From: Bombardia bombarda
Taxonomy: Eukaryota > Ascomycota > Sordariomycetes > Sordariales > Lasiosphaeriaceae
NCBI GenBank assembly: GCA_030512295.1
Contig: JAULSR010000010.1
Coordinates: 930,001 to 994,000 of the forward strand
DNA length: 64,000 bases
Direction: 5' to 3'
Part shown: positions 20,738 through 32,394 of the stretch, one piece after another
How the letters are laid out: each line of letters opens with the position of its first letter
How positions within the stretch are numbered: the first letter of the stretch is position 1
Made by a program: the position numbers and the translations under genes
Notes under the pieces: model-generated
Told to the model about the DNA's origin: nothing
Database searches by the model: none
The model's input: the letters and a program-made list of their open reading frames with translations, nothing else

Positions 20738-22399
20738 ATGCCTACTTTTATTTCCACTCTTCTGATGTTGTCCACCATCGCTCATCGGCAAGCATCAAGG
20801 AGGAAAGAGGGTTATCCTGACCCACAGGCCACCGCTCACGATAATTGGCAGTCAGGTGGACCGAAGCAGTTCCAAGCTTCTCACGGCCGTGAAAAGAAGG
20901 CATCTTCTTTCTGCCTTCCGGGGCCGTGGCCAAAGGCTCGGCAAGAGAGAACCAGCAACACTCGGAAGCAAAACCCCATCGGGCTGGTTCGACGCAAAGC
21001 TCTCCTGGATGCGGCACAAACCCCAAAAACCATTTATCGAGACAGGGAGCCGGTCCGTGCTGAAGATCTCGACAAGCGACGCCGATGGTTACCCTCTGTG
21101 GAAGACAGCAATGGCAGAAAATGCAGAGACTGCCCAATCTATCAACTACCCAACGAACTCCTAATAGCCATTGTCGAGTACCTTGATCTTGAGGACCTGT
21201 GGGCCCTAAGCGCCACCAGTAGGCTCTTCATCGAGCTGTTTAGCGACCAGTTGTTCTCACATTACTGGGAGCCGGAGGAGAACGCCAAGTCTTGGGCTGG
21301 CCAGGATCTTGTATGGAAGTATGCGTTCAAACAGATTGGAGATCAGGCCAGACTGGTGCGCATGCGAAAAGCAGATCATTGCGCGCCGTGCAGAGAGTCT
21401 CTTTTGCAAAGGGCCAAGGCTTCCTTAAGGAAACAGCGCGGGTACTAAGCGATGTTTTGTATTGTTCCGGATGTCATGTGGTCCACGAATGCTTGGGCTT
21501 CTCGGCCAGACAGAGGGATATTTCCGTGCCAGAGACGAAGCGCATTTGCATCGGCCACGAGGGAAGGCTGCGGCTATGCTCTCATAAATCTGTGTCGTGG
21601 GACGACCTGATGATACCGTCAGCGCCAACTGCTCGCGGAAAGTTGGGAAAACGCCAGCCGGTTGTACAGTTGACATCCGAGTTTCGCTGTCTCCACCCTT
21701 CTCACCGTCACGGGGTGGAAACAAGCACTCCTACCAGCTATTCGGGAATCGTCAGCCCAAGCAAGACTGTCTCGTGCTTCCCGACGCTGACTGTGTTTCG
21801 AGGCATCAGCGCGGCAAAGGATCGTGATCCGTTCGTCGACATGGTCAGAAGGTCAAAAATGCATATGTTCGATCTGGATCCTGATCGTCCCATCACTATG
21901 CGAGACCTGGAGCGCCATCTGGAGCTTCGAGGTCATCGCAGTCGGAAGATTGTCGATTCATCCGACTTTGAGTTCCGTACTCCTCCAAGCGTTTTGGCCG
22001 ACGAGATGCGCGTGCTTTGGTCTCCATTCGCCTCCGTGGGCTGGCAACGACATGGCGGTTAAAAGTCTTCCAGTTAAGAATTGTCAGTCGGTTCCCCAAG
22101 CCGAGTGCCTGCACCGAGCCAAGAGGGACAAAAGCTACGCAGGCTGGCCTCTGCGGCCAGGTGCTGCTCATAGCTCAATATGCCGCGCCAAGTCGCGCAA
22201 CACGCCGCACCCGTGGAGCCGTGAGGGCACCAGTGTCTCCCTCGAGGTACTCCAGGAGGCGCGTGGTCCCGATGGAGTACTTGCATATGATCGGATGACG
22301 ATGGTGGACCCGCAGTCGTGGGGAATGAACGAAGACGAGGATACAAGAGGAATGGCGTGGTGCAATAGCAGGCAGTGCCACACGAACTCTTGGTATTGA
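20738..22399 (+). pseudogene. F-box protein gene split over three reading frames
   Basis: The first frame (20738-21448) encodes a basic N-terminus and a clear F-box, YQLPNELLIAIVEYLDLEDL then WALSATSRLFIELF (around residues 135-165), and would stop at 21448. The next frame, to 22062, continues with the sequence expected in this fungal F-box family: DVLYCSGCHVVHECLGF, RICIGHEGRLRLCSH and WDDL. A third frame ends at 22399 with SLEVLQEARGPDG and WCNSRQCHTNSWY, resembling the usual C-terminus. No intron with proper signals connects the first two frames; a one-base shift near 21405-21425 would. The second break lies near 22040-22110. F-box proteins recruit substrates to SCF ubiquitin ligases. Either this is a decayed copy or the sequence has indel errors. 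Confidence 0.75.
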
Positions 22400-23657
22400 A
22401 ACCCTTACTACGAGAGCACGGAAATAGTATAAGGACTTGGAAATGCGTTGAAAGCAGATGAAGAACTAAAAGCGAGTGATTTCGCCAACTGGTGATACCG
22501 ACCAGAGAGTGGCCATCGCACCTAGGTACCATGTACAAGACCGGAATACACATCTTTGCTTGAAAACTCTTTGAGATGGGAACCTTCTTTCGGCTGCTAT
22601 GACGAATTCATGACCTAGGTGCTTTTGTAAATACACTGTTGCCCTTGCCACTTGCAGCCTTGATGGACGTCGCTGCCTGTAAAGGTTCTCATCCTCAAAG
22701 AAACAGCAGGAGCGACTCGACCCCGGAATACTTCACCCGCAACCCTTGTCAAAAACGTGCTTGCCTCAACTATCAGGTCTCTGCGTGTAGGAAACTACCA
22801 AGCAGGCAGGTACGATCATGAGGATTGATGACCAACATCCCTCACCGTGCTTCGTATGTAAGCATCTTCTCGGGCCACCCACTTAGCTAGCTGTTTCAGC
22901 ATCCTGCCTGCAACTCTCCGGAGATCTAGGTATTTGTAATAACTAAAGAGGATAAAGATAACGACGACGACTTGCCAAGTTACGGTAACTCGCCCGAGAG
23001 AAACATCCTAACCCAACCCAATTGTGCCAGGTTACCCGACATTTCTTGCATTTTAGTTCTCGCAGGCGTGACAGTAATAGCAGGAAGAAAATGATAGAAA
23101 CTTCATGAGAAGAAAGCGCTGGACTAGACTAGCACCCTCCCCATGCACCGGCACAACCGTCTCGACTCGCCTTAAGGAATTTGGCTAGGCTTTCGGAAGA
23201 CTATTGAGTCTACGACTACTGTATCTAGTCTGAGTATGTAAGTAAACATTTGGGCTCATTCTCAATAACAAGCAGCAGTCGCTAAATATTTTCAACAGTG
23301 GCAAAAGCCTATTTTCAGATGAAGAAGACGTTCGCTACTATCACAAGGTCGAAGCTTATCTTGTTGTGCCCGCTCACTTCCCTTTTTAGTCTGCCGCGCT
23401 GTGCGTCAGATAGTGGTAGATAGGAAAGTTGTAGATTAGATATGTAGTTGTAGATGATCTGGTTGTAACATAGGTATTATGGTGCAGTAATACAATGAGC
23501 AGGAGTTGACATGAAGGCAGTTCTAAGGAAATTGCCCCGGGTTGGGTTATAAGTGGACCATCACAACATGGAGGACCTTTCCTCGTCACACTCAATCAAC
23601 ATGCATGAAATACACCACTACTTGGATACTATCCAATAACCAGTATCAACCACCCGC
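22400..23657. other. Intergenic, 3' flanks of F-box and MFS genes
   Basis: About 1.26 kb with no supportable gene. Around 23400-23475 there are AGTTGTAGAT motifs that may be a decayed copy of the dispersed ATAGTTGTA repeat, but the match is too weak to annotate. Confidence 0.4.
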
Positions 23658-25785
23658 TCAATGCGTCGCCACCTCCTTCACACTACTCCTATGCACCCTA
23701 GCCAACCAAGTCTTGGCCATATACGCCCTGATCCTCTTCCCAAACACCATAAACACCACCAGGCACAGGTTATTCGCCAACAACAACCCGCCAAACACCC
23801 CCGCGATCATGACCGCATACCCATGCTCCATCACCCAGTCCAGCAGCCCCAGCCCCATGCCAAAGCTGATTGCCTGCTTGCCCAGATTCATCGCGATCAG
23901 CATCTCGCTAATATTCGCCGTGTAGCTGTCGATCGCATACGCCAACGTGAAAGTAAAGTAGAAGTAGCTGCTGAACTGCGTGATGGTCACCCCGGCGAAG
24001 TATGCGAACCAATGCAAGTTGCGCTCGGCCGCGAAGCCAAAGATCATCAGGCCTGCTGGGGCCAGCAGCATCACTGGTAGGATAACACCCAGACGCATCT
24101 CGGCCTCGCGGATGCCGTTGTTCTTGCGCGTCAGGCGGGCCGCCAGACGGTCGGATGTGGGCGTGAAGGGGATGGCGAGGAGGTAGCCGATGAAGGAGGC
24201 GACGGCGATGAGGCCGGAGTCGGTGGAGGACCAGTTGTAGGGTGGTGCGGTGATTTTGAGGGGGAAGATGAAGTTGAAGGTGAGGGCGCCGAGGCCGATG
24301 TAAATTCCTGTGGAGATGGTGGTCAGCGGGGGTTGGCTTGCGTGCGGAATGGAGGGAGGGAGAGACTCACCATAGGTTGTAATGACCCAAAACACATGCG
24401 GCACCAGGAAGTAAGTAAACGAACGTGCAATCATCATGAAGAACTCCGAGTCCTTCTCCCAAATGCCCCAAAACTTGAGAGTCTGCAGGAATGTCTTGCG
24501 CGGCGGGATGTCTGTGATCGATCTCGTGTTCTCCAGGACTCCCTCGGATGCCTTTTCGCCTTCAGAATGGCGGACTGACGAGGCATCAGACAAGTCCTCC
24601 GGGGATTTGCGGTGGTACAACGTCTCTTCAACCACGAAAAAGGCGAGTATCAACAGAGCGGCTGCAAAGGCGAACTCGACGTAGAAGAAGAGGCGCCAAG
24701 AGTAGCCGCCCGCGAGCATGTATCCTGCAAAAAGCGGGCCTGTTGACCCAAAGCAGAGACAGACTGTCGGAGCAGACGATTGTCAGAAGTTTTACTGGCT
24801 ACGTAGGATCGGTTGTTCTTACCAGTATAGTATCCAAGTCGTTTGCCGCGTTCATGCAGGAAAAAGATGTCGTTGACTAATTGAACAGGTAGAGCTTCGC
24901 ATACCGAAGATCCAAAGGCATGGATGACGCGGGCCGCCATCAGCCCGTTGTAGGAAGTTGCCTGGGAGCAGGCAATGAGGCCAGCGCAATACTAGATGGG
25001 CTGGTCAGAAACATGTTGAGCTAAGGGTGTGTAGGCAGAAGACTTACCATGACGAGCGAACCCAGCATCACCGGTCGGCGGCCAATCTTGTGATATAAGG
25101 GTACCATGAGGAGTGATCCTTTCCTTTTGCGTCAGCAACTGCTCAGTCACTCTCTCCCTTTTGCCGTCTCCTTCGCACATAGGCTTACCAAATCCGAACG
25201 CCAAGTTGGCATAACTGACAACATCGCTCGCCTTGGTAGGCGCAATGTTGAATTCCTCGATAAAGAGTCCGATGTAGACAGAAGGGCCGAGGAGGGCAGA
25301 GTTGCTCAAGAAGGAGTACAGTGCGCAGACGACAAGAATCGCAGTTTTGCGCGTGTTGGACCACTACCCGTCATGTCAGTCAACCTGATTGCCAAATATC
25401 GACCGTGTTGCAAAAATGTCTTGACTGCATCTATCCTTCCCCTACGCTTGCGATCGTGACGTCTGTTCTGAACATACCTGAAGTGGATCATTTGGGTCTT
25501 CTGCCGGGACCGGGTACAAGGCCTGTCCATAAGCGGAGTCGTCACCCTCTATTGATGGTGGATATCAGTTGTTGTCTTTCCAGCGTAATTGTTGACACGT
25601 GAAAACGATGTGACTAACCGACAACTTGCAGGTTGACCGTTCCTGGTATGTCCAACTCTTTGGCATGACTTTGCTCAAGGTGAAAGATTAGTATTGTTCT
25701 GTCCCCATTGCAAGATAACGCTGCATTTGAGGAAGTCTCTTCACCTGTGGACCAGATGTCTTCCAGTCTTCGTTTGGGCTACCAT
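23658..25785 (-). CDS. Major facilitator superfamily transporter, 539 aa
   Basis: Eight exons fit in frame: 25785-25745, 25668-25619, 25548-25478, 25363-25189, 25118-25048, 24991-24823, 24763-24371, 24307-23658. The N-terminus reads HAKELDIPGTVNLQVVEGDD and YGQALYPVPAEDPNDPLQW, typical of one group of fungal 12-helix MFS carriers; helices follow from WSNTRKTAILVVCALYSF. The loop between helices 2 and 3 has YHKIGRRPVM, the MFS signature G-R-R-P. A long cytoplasmic loop (ETLYHRKSPEDLSDASS...) separates the two six-helix halves. It should act at the plasma membrane, probably as proton-coupled uptake or drug export; the substrate cannot be told. The first exon is the least certain: it uses an AAAG acceptor, chosen because it preserves the conserved frame. 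Confidence 0.87.
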
Positions 25786-28422
25786 CGTATGGTTTTGGGA
25801 CCTTTTGGTCCAGTCGTAGGTTGTGATAGGTCACCTCGACAGACAATTATGTCAAGAAAGTTGTTGAGAAGAAGAAAAGATTTGGAGAAAAAGATCAGAG
25901 ACTTTTCCTTCCAATATTAATATTCTTCCCACCCTGTCCATCTTGCCCCAATAATGGATCGGGAATAAAGGCGGTATTGGTGCAGCAAGGTATCACCGAC
26001 TGGAACCATAACTCGGCAAGACGCTGCAGCTAGTACAGGTGTGGTTCGGCAGTGTCTTGGCTGGTTGGCTGGTGCTGCGGGGAAATCCTCGATAAACAGC
26101 ATCCAAGGCCTCTCATCCTGGTCTTGGAGCTCGCTAGCATCAATTCCATGGGCGACTACACCCTATGTAGATTGGGCAAATATTGATGCTAGGCTTAGAG
26201 TGCATCTTCGAACCTAAACCCCGGGAAAGCGTAACCTGCTGGCCGGACTGCCAAGCACAATTCGCCCCATGTGTGACTGGCGACTTTGGGGGATGGGTTA
26301 GACCACAAGACCATTGAATACTGGTGTTCAAACGCCGCTGCCAAAAGTTGAATCACTTGTCTAGATTCCTGATAGGTAGGATACCCACTCACCGGTAGGT
26401 GATTTCACTTACATCGTCAACGATGCAGATATGCGGTGGTCGGCTAACCTTGTCCGTTCTGGCTAAATCATCAACCACCTGACTTTAAGATATCAGCATG
26501 AAAAAGTTGGTCTGTGAGGTAGATGCGGTAGACATGGAGCTCATCCTTTCAAAACTGAGGGCGATACACAATTAACATATGCCGACTGCTGTTATCGTAT
26601 AGGATATTGACGGGACGGTTGGCATATGTCTGTCGGACATCCGGGGCGCGTCCAGTTCCTAGGCTTCTGAGGGCCGTATCTCTGGTCGGACACGTTATCA
26701 CACGAGATATGATATTCAGCTTCTTCATTTTCCGAGCAAAGCGTGCGCTGTAGAGCTGAGCGGAGTTCACAGCATCCAAGATCAACCCGTGGCCTAGACC
26801 CTGAACTACTCTAGACTCAAATAGTTGGAGAAGATGGGTAAAGTGGCGTGCATTGCCACGCTAGCCACCTTCCGAGCGCTCCCAGGTGTTTGGGAATGCC
26901 ATGCATCGGGTAAATGGGGAGTGACTGCGCGGTATCTATGGCCCAAGACTTCTGGGTTTGCTTGCTGCTGTAATAATAACACCGGATAGCTTCATCGAAG
27001 CTGTGTGACATTGGCACTAACCATGTCATCAGATCTGATGCGGCAGGGTGATGGATGGCCTGGGTCGCGTCATGGGAACAAGTCGCACGGGTGTCGTGTT
27101 ACGGAAAAGCTACTACTACCTCTAGTCGACGGACATTAAACTGACGACCGAGTCTATGACGGGGGTCTTAGCAATGCGGCTCTTGGATATCGACTGCCGG
27201 AGGCTGGAAACAAATGGGAGCTGAGCCGTGAACTCGATCCAAGTGCATGTTTGGAATCGACGCAACCAGGAAAATGGCACCCGCACCCGCATACATTGGT
27301 AATGTGATCCTTTTTGGGAAAGATCGACGCAGCTGAGCTGGCGCACTTGCCGCCTTTCCTCACCTCCATGCAGACCCAATCAATCAGTGTTGTACATAGG
27401 TACATGCTGGCTGCCATGTGGTGTTTCAGGAAGGAGGAAACTCGTGTTTGAAAAGCAGAAACCTCGAGAGTCGCTCCCAAGGTTATTAGGTCGCGCTAGA
27501 AATTGTAAGAGCGAGAAAATCGGACACAGGCTCGCCTTGGTTGTGATTTCCACCATTCGGAAGCGAGGGAAGCGCCAAGTGACATATCGAAGTCGTTCTC
27601 GTCCAATGGCATGGCTCAAAGAGAAAGATCGTCATCGGGTCGCACCTTCCACCAGATCCATGGAAGAATCTCAGGCCGTCAGGTTCGATTTATGTCAGAT
27701 CCATCTGTCACAGAAACCCCACTTCCCCCACCAAGTTGCCAAGACTGCTCACCGGCTGGTGTGCAGAGTGGGGCTTCTTGCGCAAGGGCGTGCCTGCCTT
27801 CGGTTTGCACTGGGGTAAGCCCGTGTGCAGATTGGTGGACTCGTCTGGGCGCCCCGCTCTTCCAGAAACGTCCCCTGAAAGCAAGCCTGCAGGCGCGAGA
27901 TTGAGTTGTCCCCTAGCCCCTTCCCTCCCACACTACACACAGTCTTATCTTTCGTGTCAGCACGCACTGAGGCGAAAGGGGACCACACCGTCGCGCTGGG
28001 CAGGGCTGTTGGGTGTGAGGGTGTGAGTGTGTGAGTGGGCTGTGATGTTACTGTCAGGGCCTTTTGTCAGCGTGCAGCAGTGTTGAAGACCGATTGGGAA
28101 ACTTGGTGTCGTTCGATTTTGGTCCCCCTTTTCACTCGACAATCACCTCGCCTCGCTAACGTCCTTTCGCACCGCCATTGTGATGCGAGCTAGCGTTGTG
28201 CGACTGCGTGAGAGGCAAACAGCATTTTGTTGTTCACTAGACGACACTTCTAGGTTATTTCAGGTTTTTTGTGCCGCTCGCTCTCCAGCCTGCGGCGTCC
28301 GCTCTTTTGGCAAACAACCACCCACCTGTCCCAGGACCCAGAACCCAGGCACCTTCCAATTGTACCGTTGAAGCACATCCAATCTCTCCTCCCCACAAAC
28401 CCTCCACCAAAAAAAAGCCACG
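25786..28422. other. Long intergenic stretch (about 2.6 kb), no gene recognised
   Basis: Promoter of the MFS gene at the left, promoter of the disordered-protein gene at the right. In between only short open frames without domains, start context or splice logic. No tRNA, repeat or transposon remnant recognised. Confidence 0.4.
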
Positions 28423-29283
28423 ATGCGCTCCCACCCATACACGGCGCCGCCGCCGCTTCCGCCCTTCCTCGACGAGCTCGCCGACGAGCTGAGCGCCATC
28501 CTCCCAAACCAAGGCCCGCGGCGGCCCCGAGCCAGCGAAGACACAGAAGTCGAACTTAGCGAGCTCAACCACGACACCAGCCGGCTGCTTCCGGTACGGC
28601 AGAAACGCCACCATGTGCGAGTGCAGGGCAAGCTGGTGCTCGTGCGCAGCATCTCGACGGCCGACCTGCGTCCCCTCCCGTCCCCGCTGTCGCCGCTGCC
28701 GCCGCTGCCGCCAATGCATCGCGCCACCTCCAGCAGCTCGCCCTCGTCCCCCGTCAATCATGGCAATGCGCTGCCGTCCCCGGCAGTGACGACCTCGCGG
28801 TATGAGTCGGCGGTGGGAAGCAGCAGCAATCGTCATCGGCCGCGTCAGAAGACCGGTGGTAGGAGGAGGAGGAGCTATGATGGTGGGTTGAGGGACGACG
28901 AAAGCTGGGAGACGGAGACGGAGACGGAGGAGGAGGTGCGCGAGACGGGTATTCGGGATAGGCAGTTGAGAGGATATGGTATTGGCGGGGCTGGCAATAT
29001 TCGTAAGTCTTTTCGTGCTTCTTCTTTTTGACAGGCAATGTTGTGACGCCGAGGCTAACGAATTGGTGATATTGTAGGCCGACCAACCGACGTTATGCAT
29101 TTCTCCGACAGGCGTCCCGGGTCTTCGATAGCGCTCTTCTCAAACGGCCTGCCCTCATCGCCGACCTGGCCAATGTTGTCTCCGGCATCACCCACAACTC
29201 CTGGCAGAAAGAGATGGAATATCAGGGAGATGTTCGGCCTGCCAGACGATCCAAAGGGCAAGAGGAAAGCCAACTCGCCCTGA
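28423..29283 (+). CDS. Disordered Pro/Ser/Arg-rich hypothetical protein, 261 aa
   Basis: Two exons, 28423-29002 and 29078-29283, join across a GTAAGT...TTGTAG intron in phase 1. The N-terminus MRSHPYTAPPPLPPFLDELA has a short amphipathic helix (PPFLDELADELSAILPN). Most of the rest is low-complexity: Pro/Ser tracts, an Arg-rich patch (GGRRRRSYDGG) and an acidic patch (WETETETEEEV). Exon 2 ends GRKRWNIREMFGLPDDPKGK, which looks conserved enough to be a short linear motif. No signal peptide or membrane segment; nuclear or cytoplasmic location is a guess. Family not recognised. The codon-like periodicity, clean intron and ATG support a real gene. Confidence 0.65.
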
Positions 29284-29638
29284 TTCAGCCTGCGTTGTCG
29301 GCAGGCAACCAGTTGCGTCAATGTTGCACGATACACCACAAGCGACATATCTGGTTGTACATATTGTTTGTAATGCATTCACAAAAAGGAGACAGAACAG
29401 CTTCAGGTGTCTGTCAGGTTGGGGGTTGACATCATCACGGTACGCCAGTTGGCCACATGGTTGCATTGGCGTCAGCATAGGTACTCACATAGCACTTGGG
29501 TCTCGACATGATAAAACTGGATTTCATTTTTCACACCGGTCATAGTCAGACATCAACGTGTCTATTTTGGTCCTCATATGTGACACACCCGCAAACATAC
29601 AGCTCCTCTTTTTCCGAGGTACCTACATACTCTCAAGC
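29284..29638. other. Short intergenic spacer between convergent genes
   Basis: 3' flanks of the disordered-protein gene and of the STAND-like gene. No feature seen. Confidence 0.5.
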
Positions 29639-31335
29639 TCAATCCCGTTGTGGCCAATGATTTGTCTCGGGAATCTCCGCCATCGACAACAACTCGTCCT
29701 CTTGTCCTTCCTCGTCCACATCACCAAACAGCCTCCCTCCCCACTCCATCCGTCGGCGTCGCGTTCGTCACCAATACCCTCAGGTTCATGTTTCCCCTGA
29801 GATTCGGTGCCCCATTTCTCTGCCTCCGCACAATGCCAACCAACGTCCCCAGCACCTCCAACATATCCGGCTCCAGATCGTCCGTCTCATAATGGCCAAC
29901 CCCATCAACCATACACACCAGCGTCTGCTGCTCCACATTGGCCAGAAGCTGGAGGCGCACGAGCCAAGTAAACAAACGACACAACTGCCTCACGTTACCC
30001 CTTTCTACCCCCGCCAGGTCTATGCCAGTCCTTGCGGCATCCCAGAAAACCGGGCCAAATGGCCTCTGGAGCAGAAACTGCGCAATAAAGCTGCGCATCA
30101 TTGCTACCCCGCCGACGAGCCCGTGGCTGTTGCCGGTGGTGTTGCTGTCGTCGTCGTCGGCGGCGGCGGCGGCGGGCACCACATGGCGTCCGCAAAAGAA
30201 GGCAAGTGGGATGTATTTGATGTCGCTATTTTGGTTGTTCTTGGTACGTATGCTTTGCATCAAAAGGGCGCAAAGAAGAGAAAGCGCGGTGGTGTGCTGT
30301 ATTTCACTCGCCCTATAGACGGGGAAGTCGCCCTCTATGAGGAGCCTTGTGGAGGCGTTGGCTGAGATCCAATTACTGAACTGGGAGGTTTGGAGTATTT
30401 GGTCGGACCGATTCTGCTGGCGTTGGGGGATTTGTAGTATGTGCTCTTTGATGGCTTCCATGTCGGCTGTTAGATCAAGATATGGGGATATCTTCATGAG
30501 ATTCAGCAGCATGGCGGAGTTGACGTGGTTGCCTAGCGATGTCTGTGGGATGTATTGAAATAAATGGATGACAGGAGCCTGCAGAAAGGAGGAGGGATGC
30601 TGCTGGAAACACGAGCCAGTTGGAAGGGTTGGTAGGTGCCATGAAGCTTGCTGCTGTTGGGGATAGTGTGGCAGTTGGTGACAGTATCCATGGCAGTTTG
30701 GTAAGACTAGATGCGGTGTCGGTGCCGGCATTGCGGGGTGCAAGTGACCCTCTTGCTAGAGACTTAGTGACGGCTCCTTTGATTTACTTGCACCCTTCAG
30801 CGTATTCTCATCAGTCCTGTTCAAGTGTAGTGTGATCGGCGTGCTGAGTTTATTTGTTATGTCTGTCAAGGATGCCTCGTGTTGCTGCTGCTTGCGATCC
30901 ACTTGCTCGAGTTCTGGATTTATGCTTGTCAGAAGGACTGTCTGGCAATGAGGAGGTACGACTTATGCGCTTATTAACTATGGCTGTGCTCAGCTGTCCC
31001 CGCGTTTCATGCCTATGGGCGTTGTCGAGCTGGTGCTTCAGCTTGTCGCAGCTGATCTGGATGGCGCCGAGGCTTTCGAGGAGTGGCTTTTGATACCCAG
31101 CCTTCCCACGCGTGATGGAAGTACGAGCTCTGGATACCGCGTCGAGTGTTGGCGGACATGCTATAGTATAGTGAGAAAAGAGTGGATAGATAGTAAGGTA
31201 TTCACACCCTGATTTGACAGAAAGTAACCAATGACGTCCTCGGACCTTTTCCCTGCCGGCATACAGCGCCAAAGAAGTCTCAATGTCACTGAAGAGCTCG
31301 TAAAGATCTTTCGCATCAAGAGTATTGGTGACCAT
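29639..31335 (-). pseudogene. STAND-like / fungal NTPase-type protein gene, structure broken or unresolved
   Basis: The 5' part (31335-30850) encodes MVTNTLDAKDLYELFSDIET, SLALYAGREKVRGRHWLLSV and ESLGAIQISCDKLKHQL. The 3' part (about 30760-29721) encodes FSNWISANASTRLLIEGDF, IPLAFFCGRH and GGVAMMRSFIAQFL, which resemble the N-terminal coiled part and degenerate NTPase core of fungal STAND-type proteins. An acceptor with a good branch point (CACTAAGTCTCTAG) precedes the 3' part near 30758, but I cannot find a donor in matching phase. At the 3' end the frame stops at 29721, while a one-base shift in the run at 29735-29742 continues as RLFGDVDEEGQEDELLSMAE to a stop at 29639. No P-loop is visible. 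The first good exon begins right after an acceptor at 31346 with no upstream coding exon before the tRNA, so the 5' end may be lost. Confidence 0.55.
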
Positions 31336-31464
31336 TTTCCGCGTGTCGGATGTAGCTTGGAATGCCTGTAGATGGTAGTCATGTCAGCTTAATGATCTCA
31401 TTAATGAATTAATGAGCAAACAATGATGAGTACCAAGTGTTGGTCGTGATCGGCAAAAGTATGA

Positions 31465-31535
31465 GGAACGAACGCGATTTGAACGCGTGACCTATCGGAC
31501 TGCAGCCGATTGCTCTACCCCTGAGCTACCATTCC
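31465..31535 (-). tRNA. tRNA-Cys (anticodon GCA), intronless
   Basis: Read on the minus strand the 71 bases fold as a full cloverleaf. The acceptor stem is GGAATGG with TCGTTCC (two G-U pairs). The D arm is GCTC-AGGGGTA-GAGC. The anticodon arm is ATCGG-CTGCAGT-CCGAT with anticodon GCA in the loop, and the T arm is ACGCG-TTCAAAT-CGCGT. The B box TTCAAATC is intact. No intron lies after the anticodon. It sits about 120 bases upstream of the truncated-looking STAND-like gene. Confidence 0.93.
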
Positions 31536-32217
31536 ATTGGGGTTACTTGTGACGTTTCAGTCTCGCGGACATGACTATGGGCTGCTCCACGTCGAGTTTG
31601 GTTGGAAGCACGAGACAACACTCATCAACCACCCTAAGTAGCAAAACAGAAAGAAATATGAAATGCGGAGAAGACTCTCCACTTCTCCCTACCTTACCCC
31701 TGAACCGAAAAGGGCGCCAAGACCCCGCGTATTTACCTCGGTCGCGCATTGGCAAAAGACGACCACACAACCCAAATGGGCACGTCCGGAGAGGACCGCG
31801 CCGTGGTTGGGGCGGGAGGCCCGCCGTTCCGCACAAAGACGCATCTCGATCAGTTTATATTGCTGACTGCCGAGGCCCCCATGGCCGTTCCTGCATGTCC
31901 ATTCCTCCAATTGCCCCCGTCTTTAGACCTTTACCCCAGCCCGAACCATGTCCCGCAGACAGACAAGGCAGTCTCGGTATTGTCTTCCGAACCAGGATGA
32001 TCAATGCTCGCATTTCCCCAGACATGACAGCGATTCGGGCGGATGATCTTGACGCGTCTTTATAGGGTGGCGGAAGCTGGCTCGGTCCTGGCTACCATGC
32101 TTCCTAGCCGGGAAGTAGGGCTTCGCAGGGCTCTGCATCCCTTCAACGGCAGCTGATGGTTCTCCACCCCGTCATTCATGGGACGTTGGCGCCGACATGA
32201 AGATTTGATGTCTCTCC

Positions 32218-32226
32218 CTATATAGG
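32218..32226 (+). promoter_or_regulatory. TATA-like box of the GH7 gene
   Basis: CCTATATAG lies about 170 bases upstream of the GH7 start codon in otherwise GC-rich DNA. A CTGGGG sequence nearby (about 32246) fits the CreA carbon-repressor consensus SYGGRG, which is common by chance. Confidence 0.4.
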
Positions 32227-32394
32227 TCCCAGGGAGCCGGCCAGTCTGGGGCCATCCCTTGTATGATCCTTCTTCTCACGCCACGAGTTGAATCTCTCCC
32301 TCCCGCTTTATTGTCCCGCTTTATTGTCCATCTTCTGTATATATATATCACTTGTGTATATACTTGTGTATATACATCCAGCGTCACCAAGAAA

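Larger units (their letters stand above)
31336..32394. other. Intergenic with tRNA-Cys; GH7 promoter on the right
   Basis: Apart from the tRNA at 31465-31535, the stretch has no supportable gene. The right 300 bases form the promoter and leader of the GH7 gene, with a TATA-like box and a TATA-alternating leader (32338-32377). Confidence 0.55.

Noticed and set aside
23400..23475. Possible fifth copy of the ATAGTTGTA-type repeat
   Set aside because: Only two AGTTGTAGAT words, without the leader or end piece of the full copies.
29892..30365. Plus-strand frames opposite the STAND-like gene
   Set aside because: Antisense shadows of the minus-strand coding sequence.
31161..31206. Possible short intron in the 5' part of the STAND-like gene
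   Set aside because: The GTGTGAAT...TATAG span has intron-like ends, but removing it shifts out of the frame that carries the better downstream protein sequence.
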